Shown: positions 35,168 to 44,228, numbered from the stretch's first letter. The stretch: DNA of 56,608 bases from Prevotellaceae bacterium (GCA_031266015.1 JAISBU010000066.1:1-56608); one strand, 5' to 3'. Program-made: numbers and translations. The notes: generated from the letters alone by a model not told the origin.

Positions 35168-37804
35168 ATGAAGACAAGAAATTGGCTATTCTTGATTTTA
35201 CTAACCACCAGCCTGGCCAACGTGGTAAGCTGTGGCAAAGACGGCCCAAAGCCCGGCAGGATAATTGTTGATCCGGATCCTAACCCCATCGTAACAGATA
35301 CCTCTAAAATCGTAACCTCCATCTCTTTACCTGAAACAATGAGCTTGCTTCCGGGCAATTCAAAGCCAATCATTTGGACGGTTAGTCCGGAAACCGCTGA
35401 AAACAAGGAGGTTACATGGCGATCTTCGGATTCGGCCATTGTAACCGTTGACCAAGACGGTGTTGTAAGCGGCGTTGTTCCGGGTGAGGCAACCATTACC
35501 GTTACAGCGCAGGATAGCGGAAAATTCAGCGCTACCTGCAAAGTTACCGTACAGAACGTGATCATAACCAACATCTCTCTACCCGAAGCAATGAGCTTGC
35601 TTCCGGGCAATTCAAAGCCAATCATTTGGACGGTTAGTCCGGATACTGCTTATAATAAGGAAGTTACCTGGTCATCGTCAGCTTCGGGCATTGCAACTGT
35701 TGACCAAGACGGTGTTGTAAGCGGTGTTGCCCCGGGTGAGGCAACTATTACCGTTACAGCGCAGGATAGCGGAAAATTCAGCGCTACCTGCAAAGTTACC
35801 GTACAGAACGTGGCGGCCGATCCTATAATTCAGGTAGCAGAAGGCTGGCTGGAAGCCGCTTACGTAACTTGGACAGGCCCCGAAGGCGCTGCCGGCTTCA
35901 ACGTTTACTATACGGGCGGAGGCGCTGTAAATGAGAAAATTGACCAGCAGCTAATACGCAAATACCAAGCCGGCTACTATCGTGCTGACGTATTGGGGTT
36001 AGCCGCAGGCAGCTATACCATTAAAATTGTTCCCGTATTTTCGGGAACGGAAGGAACAGGTAGCGCCACCACCCCTGCCTTAACCGTAAAGGCGCATGAC
36101 CGGAGCGGATTTGCGCACGCCTCCATATCTACCCATAAAGCATCATCGGGAGCATACAACAGTGATGGAACATTAAAGCCTGATGCACAGGTTATTTACG
36201 TAACTCCGGCTACCGCTAAAACCGTAAAGCTAGAGGTAACATCCGGCAGCAAGGGATCAACCTCAGGTACAGGAATTGGCGAAATTTTGAGCCTTCGCCA
36301 AAAAGGGTACGACCAAACTCCGCTCGCCATTCGCTTCATTGGTTTGGTAAAAGCAGCTGATATGTCCGGACAAGTGGATAGCAAGAGCCTGCTGAACGTA
36401 AAGGGGAAAAACGGCAGCACGCCCATGAATGTAACCGTAGAGGGCGTGGGCAATGATGCTACCGCTCACGGTTGGGGTATTTTGGTACGCTCTGCCGGGC
36501 AGGTAGAGATACGCAACATGGGCTTCATGATGTTTCCTGAAGATGGAGTATCACTTGATACCGACAATAAAAATATTTGGGTGCACAACTGCGACTTTTT
36601 CTACGGGAAAAACGGCGGTGGCGATAAGGAGAAAGGCGATGGCTCGCTGGACAGCAAAAAGTCCGGCTTTGTTACCATATCCTACAACCACTTTTGGGAT
36701 TCCGGCAAGTGTAATTTGCTGGGAAATGGCACTGAGCCGGAGGAGAAGCTTACCTACCACCACAACTGGTACGACCACTCCGACAGCCGCCACCCGCGCG
36801 TACGCTTCCATACTGTACACGTGTACAACAACTACTTTGACGGCAACGCAAAGTATGGCATAGGCTCAACACAAGGTTCATCTATATTCTCCGAAGCCAA
36901 CTATTTCCGCAGCTGCAAAAAGCCCATGTTGATTTCAATGCAAGGCACTGATACAAAGAGCGGTACGGATTTGCAAAGCGGCACATTTTCTAAGGAAAAT
37001 GGAGGTATGATAAAAGCCTTTAACAACTACATGGATGCGGCATCGGCTAATGGTTTTATACCCTATAGCAGCAGCGCGGCTGTGGAATTTGACGCCTACG
37101 TAGTATCAAGCAAGTCTCAAACAGTACCCGGCTCTGTTACCAGCAAGCAAGGCGGCAATACGTACAACAACTTCGACGCCGACCCGACCATTATGTACAG
37201 CTATACGCCTGACGAGCCGGAAGCTGCCAAGAACAATGTAATGACATACTCGGGGCGTATGCAAGGCGCACAAGCTGCCGATTTTCCATGGCCATTTAGT
37301 AATGCAGATGATGCCAACTATGGCGTTAACGCCTCCATGTCTGCCGCACTAAACGCACACACCTCAAAAATTGTATCTATACAAGGCGAGGGTAGTGGCG
37401 GTGGTGATGACGGCGGTGGAACAGGTGGTAATACCGGTGGTGGCGGAACAGAAGTTACCGGAAGTGTTGTATGTACATTTACTGCCAGCGGAGGAAGCAA
37501 TCCCGCCTTTACTATTGCAGGAAACACCTCCAATGGTAAAGGTTCTGTAACCGTAAGCGGTAGTACATATACCTATTGCCTGAAGATAGAAAGTTCTACA
37601 AAAATTACTTTCACCATCGCTAAACCTATGAAGCTAACCTTGATATTTGGAACCGATGACAAAAGCAAAAAGGTAAAAATTGATGGAGCTAACCAAACAA
37701 CCGATATCGGCGGCAGGCTTAATGAAATAAATCTCGCAGCAGGTACTCACACTATTGAAAAGGGTGATACAATGAACCTGTTCTACATATCGTTAAGCGA
37801 GTAA
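35168..37804 (+). CDS. Pectate lyase (PL1 family) lipoprotein with two Big2 domains
   Basis: The 878-residue protein has a lipoprotein signal with Cys22 in LANVVSCGKDG, then two Ig-like Big2 domains (about 50-135 and 136-217) that are nearly identical, a fibronectin III-like domain, a parallel beta-helix lyase domain and, after a Gly/Asp linker near 745-765, a C-terminal beta-rich module that may bind carbohydrate. In the lyase part NIWVHNCDFF, GDGSLDSKKSG (about 490), SYNHFWDSGK and the SDSRHPRVRF segment with the catalytic and substrate-binding arginines (about 540) are recognisable. It should be a surface enzyme cleaving polygalacturonate by beta-elimination. No SusC/D genes lie beside it. 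Two LacI-type palindromes upstream suggest substrate-controlled expression. Confidence 0.88.
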   Translation: MKTRNWLFLILLTTSLANVVSCGKDGPKPGRIIVDPDPNPIVTDTSKIVTSISLPETMSLLPGNSKPIIWTVSPETAENKEVTWRSSDSAIVTVDQDGVVSGVVPGEATITVTAQDSGKFSATCKVTVQNVIITNISLPEAMSLLPGNSKPIIWTVSPDTAYNKEVTWSSSASGIATVDQDGVVSGVAPGEATITVTAQDSGKFSATCKVTVQNVAADPIIQVAEGWLEAAYVTWTGPEGAAGFNVYYTGGGAVNEKIDQQLIRKYQAGYYRADVLGLAAGSYTIKIVPVFSGTEGTGSATTPALTVKAHDRSGFAHASISTHKASSGAYNSDGTLKPDAQVIYVTPATAKTVKLEVTSGSKGSTSGTGIGEILSLRQKGYDQTPLAIRFIGLVKAADMSGQVDSKSLLNVKGKNGSTPMNVTVEGVGNDATAHGWGILVRSAGQVEIRNMGFMMFPEDGVSLDTDNKNIWVHNCDFFYGKNGGGDKEKGDGSLDSKKSGFVTISYNHFWDSGKCNLLGNGTEPEEKLTYHHNWYDHSDSRHPRVRFHTVHVYNNYFDGNAKYGIGSTQGSSIFSEANYFRSCKKPMLISMQGTDTKSGTDLQSGTFSKENGGMIKAFNNYMDAASANGFIPYSSSAAVEFDAYVVSSKSQTVPGSVTSKQGGNTYNNFDADPTIMYSYTPDEPEAAKNNVMTYSGRMQGAQAADFPWPFSNADDANYGVNASMSAALNAHTSKIVSIQGEGSGGGDDGGGTGGNTGGGGTEVTGSVVCTFTASGGSNPAFTIAGNTSNGKGSVTVSGSTYTYCLKIESSTKITFTIAKPMKLTLIFGTDDKSKKVKIDGANQTTDIGGRLNEINLAAGTHTIEKGDTMNLFYISLSE
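35338..35815 (+). repeat. Tandem duplication encoding the two Big2 domains
   Basis: Two copies of roughly 240 bases follow each other (about 35338-35565 and 35590-35815). Long stretches are identical in DNA, for example the segments translating as SLLPGNSKPIIWTVSP and ATITVTAQDSGKFSATC, so the duplication is recent or kept homogeneous by gene conversion. Confidence 0.8.
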
Positions 37805-37841
37805 ACTTTCATTATTTGGTAGAATTTAGCGCTGAATTTGC

Positions 37842-37849
37842 TATATTTG
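37842..37849 (+). promoter_or_regulatory. Likely -7 box for the DUF2461 gene
   Basis: TATATTTG fits TAnnTTTG and lies 23 bases before the chosen start codon. A TTTG at 37815-37818 is 23 bases upstream, slightly further than usual for a -33 box. Confidence 0.5.
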
Positions 37850-37872
37850 TGCAAGATAAACGCATAAAGCAC

Positions 37873-38538
37873 ATGATAAACAAATCCACGCTTAAGTTCT
37901 TAAAAGACCTGTCGGCAAATAACAACCGCGAATGGTTTGCACAGCATAAAACAGCCTACGAGGCAGCAAAGGCCGATGCAGAACATTTGGCTACGCAGCT
38001 GGCCGCAGGCATTGCGCAGTTTGATAAGAGCATTGGCTACCTTGAGCCCAAAGACTGCATGTTCAGAATATACAGGGATACTCGCTTTTCTCATGATAAA
38101 GTTCCCTACAAAACTAACCTGGGAGTTGTGCTGCAAAGGGGTGGGAAGAAAACTCAATTTGCCTGCTACTACGTGCATATTGAACCGGGAAATTTATTCC
38201 TGAGTGGAGGAATTTACATGCCATCGCCGGAAGCGCTCAAGGCGTTGCGCCAAGCTATTGATGTAAATTTTGAAGAGTTCGAAAAAATTATCAAGAACAA
38301 AACCTTCGGAAAATACTTTGATTTAGAGGGAGATAGCAAGTTAAATAGGGTTCCGCAAGGCTTTGATAAAGAGTCGCCTGCGGCAGAATACTTGAAGTGG
38401 AAAAGCTGGTATGTGACAAGCTCCATTACCGCAACAGAAATATGCAGTTCGGATTTTGTAGTGCAAACCCTGCAAAAATTCAAAGCGCTCCACCCTCTTG
38501 TTAAGTTTTTCAACGAAGCTATAGAAGACATCGCATAG
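37873..38538 (+). CDS. DUF2461 family protein
   Basis: The product of 221 residues matches the DUF2461 (TIGR02453) pattern: STLKFLKDLSANNNREWFAQ at the N-terminus, then CMFRIYRDTRFSHDKVPYKT and GGIYMPSPEALKALRQAI. The family is widespread in Bacteroidota and Proteobacteria. I know of no established function. The start at 37873 is chosen because the conserved part begins right there and a promoter box lies just upstream, inside the longer frame. The protein has no signal peptide and should be cytoplasmic. Confidence 0.88.
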   Translation: MINKSTLKFLKDLSANNNREWFAQHKTAYEAAKADAEHLATQLAAGIAQFDKSIGYLEPKDCMFRIYRDTRFSHDKVPYKTNLGVVLQRGGKKTQFACYYVHIEPGNLFLSGGIYMPSPEALKALRQAIDVNFEEFEKIIKNKTFGKYFDLEGDSKLNRVPQGFDKESPAAEYLKWKSWYVTSSITATEICSSDFVVQTLQKFKALHPLVKFFNEAIEDIA

Positions 38539-38542
38539 GCAA

Positions 38543-38600
38543 AGGAGCAAGGACTACAAGAACAAAGACAATAATCGTTTGCTGATTTATCCTTGCTCCT
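38543..38600. terminator. Hairpin between convergent DUF2461 and OmpA genes
   Basis: AGGAGCAAGGA at 38543-38553 is the exact inverse complement of TCCTTGCTCCT at 38590-38600. A second pair (AAGAACAA and TTGTTCTT, followed by TT) overlaps it in crossed order. It lies in the 119-base gap between convergent stop codons, so a terminator is likely though the shape is unusual. Confidence 0.45.
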
Positions 38601-38657
38601 GTAATCCTTGTTCTTTTATCCGGTATGAGGTTGCTTCGCCCTGTCGCGAAAGACCCG

Positions 38658-41600
38658 CTACTCCTTTTCTACACGTATCTCCACACGCCTGTTCACAGCG
38701 TGCTCCTCCGCAGAACATTTAACTCCGGAAGTACACCGGTTAACTATACGTGAGGATCCGTAAGCATTTACCTTAATACGATTTCCTGAAATACCCTGCC
38801 GTTGCAGGTACTTAGAAAGTATCTCTCCTCTGCGGTCAGACACTTCCTGGTTCTTACCTTCGGAACCAATCGCATCGCTATGCACATCCAGAACAACCGT
38901 ATATAATATGTTGCTTTTCAGGAAATTTATAAGCATTGCAATGGTATAGTACGAACTCTTATCCGGATATAACGAGCCGGAGGCGTACGTAATATTCTTG
39001 AATGTCCTCGCACCGGGCGCTACAGATATAGACGATACAGGTGAAGACTTGCCCTCTGCAGGTTCTGTCTGCTTAACCTCCTTAACCTTTGGCTGAACTT
39101 GCACCGGTCTGGGCGCTGCAGACGTTTGTTGTCTTGGGATTCCGGTGATCAGCACCTCGGCGCTACGATTCACTGCATGCTCTGCTTCCGTACAACCTGC
39201 TCCTTCTGCGCATTTATAGAGCGGATTAGAAGCTCCCAACGATACCGTATTTATACGGGAGGCCGCAATGCCTTGCTGCTGCAAATAGCGCCTCATCATT
39301 TGCGCACGACGATCTGACAGGTTCTGATTCTTGCTCTCGGTTCCTGTAGCAGAAGAGCGCACCACCAACGTAACTCCTGTGTTAGGATTTCTACGCATGT
39401 AGCTTATCAGGCTGCCAATACTACCATACGATGATTTATCGGGATAAACAGAACCGTTGGCAAACTGAATATTCTTGAATCGCTTGATAACATCACCGGA
39501 AGAAGATGGTGCAGACTGGGTCGTAGCAGCTTCATCGTTCTCTTTAACAACCGGGGTCTCTTCCTCAGCAGCAGGCTCAGTATTATCCTCTTGTGCAGCC
39601 GATGTTGCGCTGGCAGAAGTTGTCGGCGGTTGTTCTTCTTCTACCTCAACCGGAGCAGGATGCTCTTCTGTAGCAGGAGCATAAGTCGGAGCAGGTTTTG
39701 GTTGCTCTTTCTTTTCTACAGCAGCAGGCGCCGAGGGGGCTCCGGCTTCAAGTACAGGAGACTCTTTCTTTGCAGGACCTTGCGTATTCTTCTTCTCACT
39801 CTTAGCAGATTTTGCCGTTGGTTTAGCTTCCGCAGCTACAACAGGTGCAGCCACCTCAACAGGAGCGACGCTTTCCTTTGCCGTAGGGCTCGTTAGTTTT
39901 TGTTCGGCAACCGGAGCTGGAGCTGGAGCAGCCACCGGTTGTGGTTCTGCTTTGGGAGCAGGTTGAATAGCAGGTTCAACTTCCTTCGCAACAGGAGTTG
40001 GAACAACAACAGGAGTCGGAGCGGCAACAACCTCTTCCTTTACAACAGGTTTTTCCTCTACTACAACTAGCGCAGGAGCAGGTTTAACCTCTTCTTTTAC
40101 AAGTGGTTCTTCTTTTTTCTCTTCAGAAGCGGCAGGCGCTACTGTGATTGGCGCAGGCTCCTCTTTAGGAGTAGTAACTGCCTCTACAGGTTTAGCAGGC
40201 TCTGAAGCGGCTACTAATGCAGGTGCCGGAGCAGCTCCATCTGTAGACAACTTTACCAATACAAGAGGCTTCGTTGCCATAACAGAGTCATGCACACCAT
40301 CATCATGTGCAACGATAGTAATGCTATCCGTAGCATAGCCATCTATGCTACAGATAAGCTTATAGGGTTCACCCGGCGCTACAATAACATCGTAGTATCC
40401 GTCTTCATTGGTAGCATGTTCTTTTTGCGCCAGCTTACCTGTACGCAACGTCAGCTTTACGTTGGGCAGCACCTTGCTATCTTGATCCTGTACGCGTCCT
40501 ATAAAGTGAAGCAGAGGCCGGGCAACAGCCAACAGGTACAAATCTTCATCGCCCTTTCCTCCGGGACGGTTAGAAGTCAGCATGGCCAACTTTTCTCCAT
40601 CGATGGGTAAAAATCCGAAATCATCGTAACGGGAGTTGACCGGTTCGCGCAAGTTAACAGGCTTTTGCCAAGTCTCGTCACGAAATACAGACTTAAGAAT
40701 ATCTTGTCCGCCCAGGCTTACATGACCGTTGGAAGAAAAATACAAGATGGTATCCTGATACAGCACCGGAAACTTTTCAATATCCTGCGTATTGATGTTT
40801 GGCCCCAGGTTACGTGGTTTCTCCCAGCGTCCGCCGCTATACTTGCTATAGTAGATGTCTGTAGCGCCATATCCTCCGGGCATATCCGACACGTAGTACA
40901 GCGTGGTTCCATCGGACGAAATGCTTGGGTAGGCGGTAGAAAATTCCAAGCTGCTGTGCGTAAATTTCTGCGGATCGCCCCAGCCATCGGCCGTTTTATC
41001 GCAGTATACAATTTCTATACCAATAACAATTTCGCCATATGAGTTACGCGTCTCGTACGGACGAGAGTAAAACATTTTTTGATAGTCCGCAGTAAAGCTG
41101 ACAGGCCCAACGGCTTCTTTGGCATTACCTTTAGTAGGTTTTATGAAAAGGAGCGGCTCCTCCAGCTCCACCAAATCATCGGTAACAGTTCCGTGCGTAA
41201 CCCAAAGTTTAGCGGGCCCCTTCTCCGGCCTTTTGCGCTTCTTCGTATCCGATGCGCGCTCGGAGGTAAACACATATCCTTTTTCAGGATAGTACACGGG
41301 TGATTCATCTGCAAACTCAGAGTTGAGCTGCGCCAGGTTGCGTACCTCCATGCTTTCGCCGCGCTTTGCTACCTTTACCTTCTTCCAGGATAATATTTCA
41401 TCCATGTAGGCGGCGTAGGTAGTACCACGCATATCGCTGGGCACAAAGGTCGCATACTTTTCAAACTGCTCTTTAGCTCCGGCATACTTACCATTATTGC
41501 GCAGCACCAGGCCATAGTTGAAGTACGCCCTGTCGGAAATATCCGGGTTATTTGCCATAGCCTTGGCGTACCACTCTTCGGCCTCCTCATTATTATTCAG

Positions 41601-41807
41601 AAAACGATAGCAGTCGGCCAAGCGCTCCATGGCGATTTCCGCTCCCGGTTGATTCTTATCAATTATACGCTTATAAATTATTGCGGCTTCTTCGAATTCA
41701 TACATATCGTATAATTCGTGAGCATCCGTAAGTTTCTGCGCGCGCACCCAAACGGCTGCAAGCAGAAATAAAATGCAAAATACAAGTAGCTTAAAAAGAG
41801 TCTTCAT
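38658..41807 (-). CDS. OmpA-family protein with TPR, PD40 repeats and two OmpA domains
   Basis: The 1049-residue protein has a signal peptide, TPR-like helices (about 25-130), PD40/WD40-like beta-propeller repeats (about 166-425, for example AYPSISSDGTTLYYVSD and MLTSNRPGGKGDEDLYLL), a carboxypeptidase-regulatory-like domain (about 430-515), a Pro/Ala/Glu/Val-rich linker of about 250 residues and two tandem OmpA peptidoglycan-binding domains (about 776-890 and 934-1049). This layout resembles PorE-like envelope proteins of Bacteroidota, which usually have one OmpA domain. In the first OmpA domain the Asp that binds diaminopimelate is Ser (RSSATGTESKN). In the second it is kept (HSDAIGSEGKN). 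It probably tethers an outer-membrane complex to the wall. Confidence 0.88.
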   Translation of the reverse strand: MKTLFKLLVFCILFLLAAVWVRAQKLTDAHELYDMYEFEEAAIIYKRIIDKNQPGAEIAMERLADCYRFLNNNEEAEEWYAKAMANNPDISDRAYFNYGLVLRNNGKYAGAKEQFEKYATFVPSDMRGTTYAAYMDEILSWKKVKVAKRGESMEVRNLAQLNSEFADESPVYYPEKGYVFTSERASDTKKRKRPEKGPAKLWVTHGTVTDDLVELEEPLLFIKPTKGNAKEAVGPVSFTADYQKMFYSRPYETRNSYGEIVIGIEIVYCDKTADGWGDPQKFTHSSLEFSTAYPSISSDGTTLYYVSDMPGGYGATDIYYSKYSGGRWEKPRNLGPNINTQDIEKFPVLYQDTILYFSSNGHVSLGGQDILKSVFRDETWQKPVNLREPVNSRYDDFGFLPIDGEKLAMLTSNRPGGKGDEDLYLLAVARPLLHFIGRVQDQDSKVLPNVKLTLRTGKLAQKEHATNEDGYYDVIVAPGEPYKLICSIDGYATDSITIVAHDDGVHDSVMATKPLVLVKLSTDGAAPAPALVAASEPAKPVEAVTTPKEEPAPITVAPAASEEKKEEPLVKEEVKPAPALVVVEEKPVVKEEVVAAPTPVVVPTPVAKEVEPAIQPAPKAEPQPVAAPAPAPVAEQKLTSPTAKESVAPVEVAAPVVAAEAKPTAKSAKSEKKNTQGPAKKESPVLEAGAPSAPAAVEKKEQPKPAPTYAPATEEHPAPVEVEEEQPPTTSASATSAAQEDNTEPAAEEETPVVKENDEAATTQSAPSSSGDVIKRFKNIQFANGSVYPDKSSYGSIGSLISYMRRNPNTGVTLVVRSSATGTESKNQNLSDRRAQMMRRYLQQQGIAASRINTVSLGASNPLYKCAEGAGCTEAEHAVNRSAEVLITGIPRQQTSAAPRPVQVQPKVKEVKQTEPAEGKSSPVSSISVAPGARTFKNITYASGSLYPDKSSYYTIAMLINFLKSNILYTVVLDVHSDAIGSEGKNQEVSDRRGEILSKYLQRQGISGNRIKVNAYGSSRIVNRCTSGVKCSAEEHAVNRRVEIRVEKE

Positions 41808-41885
41808 GGTCTAAACAATTTGAAGAATACATATAAAACACCTATGTTAATAACGCCCATTCTACTGTTCTAGTATAAAAGCTAA

Positions 41886-41918
41886 AAATCCAAGCTAGGC
41901 AAGCGCTAGCTTGGATTT
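41886..41918 (-). terminator. Terminator hairpin upstream of the OmpA gene
   Basis: AAATCCAAGCTAG pairs over 13 bases with CTAGCTTGGATTT around a 7-base loop. On the minus strand it is followed by TTTTTAGCTTTT, so it would end transcription coming from the radical SAM gene side before the OmpA gene. Confidence 0.75.
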
Positions 41919-42332
41919 CAACCAATCTCTTATTCCTCTTGCCAAAAGGCAAAACAGCTATTAAAAGCTAAACTATGCGATACAACAGTTGAAAGTTGAA
42001 AGCGCTGTAGAGATGCGGCACGCCGCGTCTCCACTATGAACGGTAAATTACGCGTTGTCATATACCGTTGATTATCAGGTGTTTTACCTTAACATAATAG
42101 CATTCTGCTTACGGGCATCGTTCAGCCTGAGCAATGGGCATTGCTTAGCTTAGCTACAAAAAGCGCACGCTATTGCGGGCGAAGCGAAGCAAGCTTAGGC
42201 CAATAGTACGAATTACGATTGACTGGCGCCCGCACATACACAACGGCAGCATGGTGCAAACACGAGCTGCTTCGCTTCACTCAGCAGGACAACGCGCACA
42301 CGCCGGTCAATGATAAATCGTCAAATGGTAAA
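41919..42332. other. Repeat-rich non-coding stretch
   Basis: No gene is seen. It contains the hairpin repeat at 42010-42031, several partly self-complementary GC-rich pieces near 42105-42195 and the left member of the repeat family that flanks the radical SAM gene. The composition suggests an accumulation of small palindromic elements. Confidence 0.6.
42010..42031. repeat. Short palindromic REP-like element
   Basis: GAGATGCGG and CCGCGTCTC form a stem (one G-T-type mismatch) around CACG. Sequences of this kind, GAGACGCGG followed by its inverse, recur as small interspersed palindromes in many Bacteroidota. Only one copy is seen in this window. Confidence 0.5.
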
Positions 42333-42335
42333 TTA
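42253..42335 (-). repeat. Interspersed repeat, left copy (inverted relative to 43270-43350)
   Basis: On the minus strand it reads through a TTTATCATTGACCGG part into GTCCTGCTGAGTGAAGCG and CAGCTCGTGTTTGCAC. This is a diverged, inverted copy of the element at 43270-43350 and contains the widespread Bacteroidota motif of the form GTCnTGCTGAGnGnAGCGAA. It overlaps the last bases of the radical SAM gene. Confidence 0.65.
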
Positions 42336-43277
42336 GTACAACCTGCCCTGCCACGTATCGCGCTCCTCCAGGCGCTTATCCAGCATGGCCAGCAGCTGCT
42401 CATTACGAATATGCCCCCAGTCTGATTGAAGCCTGAAGCGAGGCGGAACCTCTCCGGCAAAGCGCTCTACTACTATGTTGGGCGTAAAGCGCTCCAGAAA
42501 ATCAATGAAAAAATCGACGTACTCTGCCACCTCAAACCGCACAAAATCCTGCGGATTCGCCCGAAAGTCCTGTGCCATCTTTGTGTTCCTCACCACCTGC
42601 AGCTGATGAAATTTTATGGTATGCAGCGGCAGCTGTGAAAGTATTTTTGCCTGGGAAAGCCAGTCTGCCTTAGCCTCGCCCGGCAACCCGAAGATAACGT
42701 GTGCGCCTGTATGTATACCACGCTGAGCGGTAGCCTCAATTGTACTGCGTGCCTGCTCAAAGGTATGCCCCCGGTTGATACGTTCTAAGGTTTTATCGAA
42801 ACAGGATTCTACTCCATACTCCACAGCCACGTACTTTTTTTTAGACATCTCCGCCAGGTAGTCCAGCTTTTGATCATCAACACAATCGGGACGAGTGCCA
42901 ATAATTAACCCCACGACCAATGGATGATCCAGCGCCTCGGAATACATATTCTTCAGCTCCTCTAAGGGTTTATAGGTATTCGAAAAGGCCTGAAAGTAGG
43001 CTAAATATTTGCCGACTTTTTTATACCTGTGAGTATGAAATTCAATGCCCCTCTCCACCTGCTGTTTTATGCTTTTCTGTGGAGAACAGTAGGATGGGTT
43101 GAACGCTCCGTTGTCGCAGTAGGCACAACCGCCAACGCCTACTGTACCGTCGCGGTTGGGACAGGTGAATCCGGCATTGATGGCGACCTTTTGCAGGCGC
43201 TCGCCGTACACCTTCCGGAAGTATCCGGAGTATGAATTGAAGCGACGATTGCTGCCCCAAGGAAAGGATTTTTTCAT
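42333..43277 (-). CDS. Radical SAM protein, YhcC/TIGR01212 family
   Basis: The 314-residue protein matches the TIGR01212 family: RRFNSYSGYFRKVYGERLQK, then the cluster-binding cysteines in FTCPNRDGTVGVGGCAYC (a CxxxxxxxxxxxCxxC spacing as in Elp3-like enzymes), GTRPDCVDD, VEYGVESCFDKTL and HVIFGLPGE. It should bind a 4Fe-4S cluster and SAM. The family's reaction is not firmly known to me. The start at 43277 is chosen at the conserved MKKSFPWGSNRR. The open frame upstream merely translates a repeat element. Repeats flank the gene on both sides. Confidence 0.88.
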   Translation of the reverse strand: MKKSFPWGSNRRFNSYSGYFRKVYGERLQKVAINAGFTCPNRDGTVGVGGCAYCDNGAFNPSYCSPQKSIKQQVERGIEFHTHRYKKVGKYLAYFQAFSNTYKPLEELKNMYSEALDHPLVVGLIIGTRPDCVDDQKLDYLAEMSKKKYVAVEYGVESCFDKTLERINRGHTFEQARSTIEATAQRGIHTGAHVIFGLPGEAKADWLSQAKILSQLPLHTIKFHQLQVVRNTKMAQDFRANPQDFVRFEVAEYVDFFIDFLERFTPNIVVERFAGEVPPRFRLQSDWGHIRNEQLLAMLDKRLEERDTWQGRLY

Positions 43278-43350
43278 TGATGATTTATGGTTGACGATTG
43301 ACCGGTGTGCAAATGCGTTGTCATGCTGAACAAAGCGAAGCAACTCGTGT
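43270..43350 (+). repeat. Interspersed repeat, right copy 1
   Basis: Reading GATTTATGGTTGACGATTGA, CCGGTGTGCAAATGCGTT and then GTCATGCTGAACAAAGCG with AAGCAACTCG. This is the opposite orientation to the copies at 42253-42335 and 43371-43450. Confidence 0.65.
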
Positions 43351-43370
43351 TGTGATAATGTATCATCATG

Positions 43371-43450
43371 GTGCAAACTTGAGCTGCTTCGCTCAGCATA
43401 ACAACGCGTCCACACAGATAAATTGTAAATAGTAAATCGTCAATGGTAAA
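43371..43450 (-). repeat. Interspersed repeat, right copy 2
   Basis: The plus strand reads GTGCAAACTTGAGCTGCTTC, GCTCAGCATAACAACGCG and then an AT-rich tail AAATCGTCAATGGTAAAT, like the left copy. Together with 43270-43350 it makes an inverted pair of about 180 bases just upstream of the radical SAM gene. Confidence 0.65.
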
Positions 43451-43455
43451 TAATG

Positions 43456-44145
43456 CTACCCTAGTTCACTGATTTTTTTTAGCGCAGGCTGGTCTAAAAG
43501 CATAATTTTGCGGCGTTCGAGCTTTACTATGCCCTCCTCCTGAAATACATGCAAAGTACGAATAGCATTGGCGGTTGTCATGTTCGAAAGGGCTGCCATA
43601 TCTTCACGAGGCAGATATGCTTTTATGGTAAGCCCATCGGATTCTAAACCATAGGTATTTACCATTAGAAGCAGGCCATCGGCCAGGCGTGCCCGGATAT
43701 GCTTTTGCGTAAGCGAGGTTGTGCGATTATCGGAAAATCCGAGTGAGGATGCCATCGTTTTGAGAATGTACATAGTCAGCTCGATGTTGGTTGCCATTAC
43801 ATCCCGAATGCAATCTTTGCTTACATAGCACACCTCTGACGCTTCTATAGCCTTTGCCCAGGCAGAGTGGCACTCTTCGGCAAAAAGAGCACGAAACCCG
43901 AGTAAGCTGGATGGCTTTACCAGGCGAACTATTTGCTCCCGCATGGCAACACCTTCGACGTAAACTTTTACCTTGCCGCTCATCAAAAAAATAAGCCCTT
44001 TCGGCTGATCGCCCTTGGCAAAAATATCCTCACCTTTGCGGTATACCTCACAGAAGGTTTGGCGCAAAATAAGCTCCTTTTCCTCCACTGTAAGGGAGGG
44101 AATCATATGCTCAAAAATCTGACCAGCCTTTTCTTCTTGTGTCAT
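43456..44145 (-). CDS. Crp/Fnr-family transcriptional regulator
   Basis: The 229-residue protein has an N-terminal cyclic-nucleotide-binding-type beta-roll (EDIFAKGDQPKGLIFLMSGKVKVYVEG, about residues 38-64) and a C-terminal winged helix with a recognition region YLPREDMAALSNMTTANAIRTLHVFQEEGIV. It lacks the N-terminal cysteine set expected of an oxygen-sensing Fnr, so the ligand is unknown. Start choice: ATG at 44145. A GTG two codons upstream is possible. It probably is a DNA-binding regulator responding to a small molecule, and its targets cannot be read here. Confidence 0.85.
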   Translation of the reverse strand: MTQEEKAGQIFEHMIPSLTVEEKELILRQTFCEVYRKGEDIFAKGDQPKGLIFLMSGKVKVYVEGVAMREQIVRLVKPSSLLGFRALFAEECHSAWAKAIEASEVCYVSKDCIRDVMATNIELTMYILKTMASSLGFSDNRTTSLTQKHIRARLADGLLLMVNTYGLESDGLTIKAYLPREDMAALSNMTTANAIRTLHVFQEEGIVKLERRKIMLLDQPALKKISELG

Positions 44146-44190
44146 AGGCACAAAAATATATCATTAGACAAAGCTCCCGCTAATAAAATA

Positions 44191-44218
44191 GAATTGCGGG
44201 CCTTGCTGCCCGCAATTC
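44191..44218 (-). terminator. Terminator between the nucleoside kinase and the regulator
   Basis: GAATTGCGGGC pairs over 11 bases with GCCCGCAATTC around a 6-base loop, followed on the minus strand by TATTTTATT, 10 bases behind the kinase stop. Confidence 0.75.
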
Positions 44219-44228
44219 CAAAAGCTAT

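Noticed and set aside
35029..35271. A plus-strand frame with a repeated VRTRS peptide in front of the pectate lyase
   Set aside because: The peptide repeat is only the translation of the duplicated 20-base palindrome, and the frame overlaps the start of the real gene in another phase.
43278..43415. Longer N-terminus of the radical SAM protein starting at 43415
   Set aside because: The extra residues are translated repeat element; the conserved family sequence begins at 43277.
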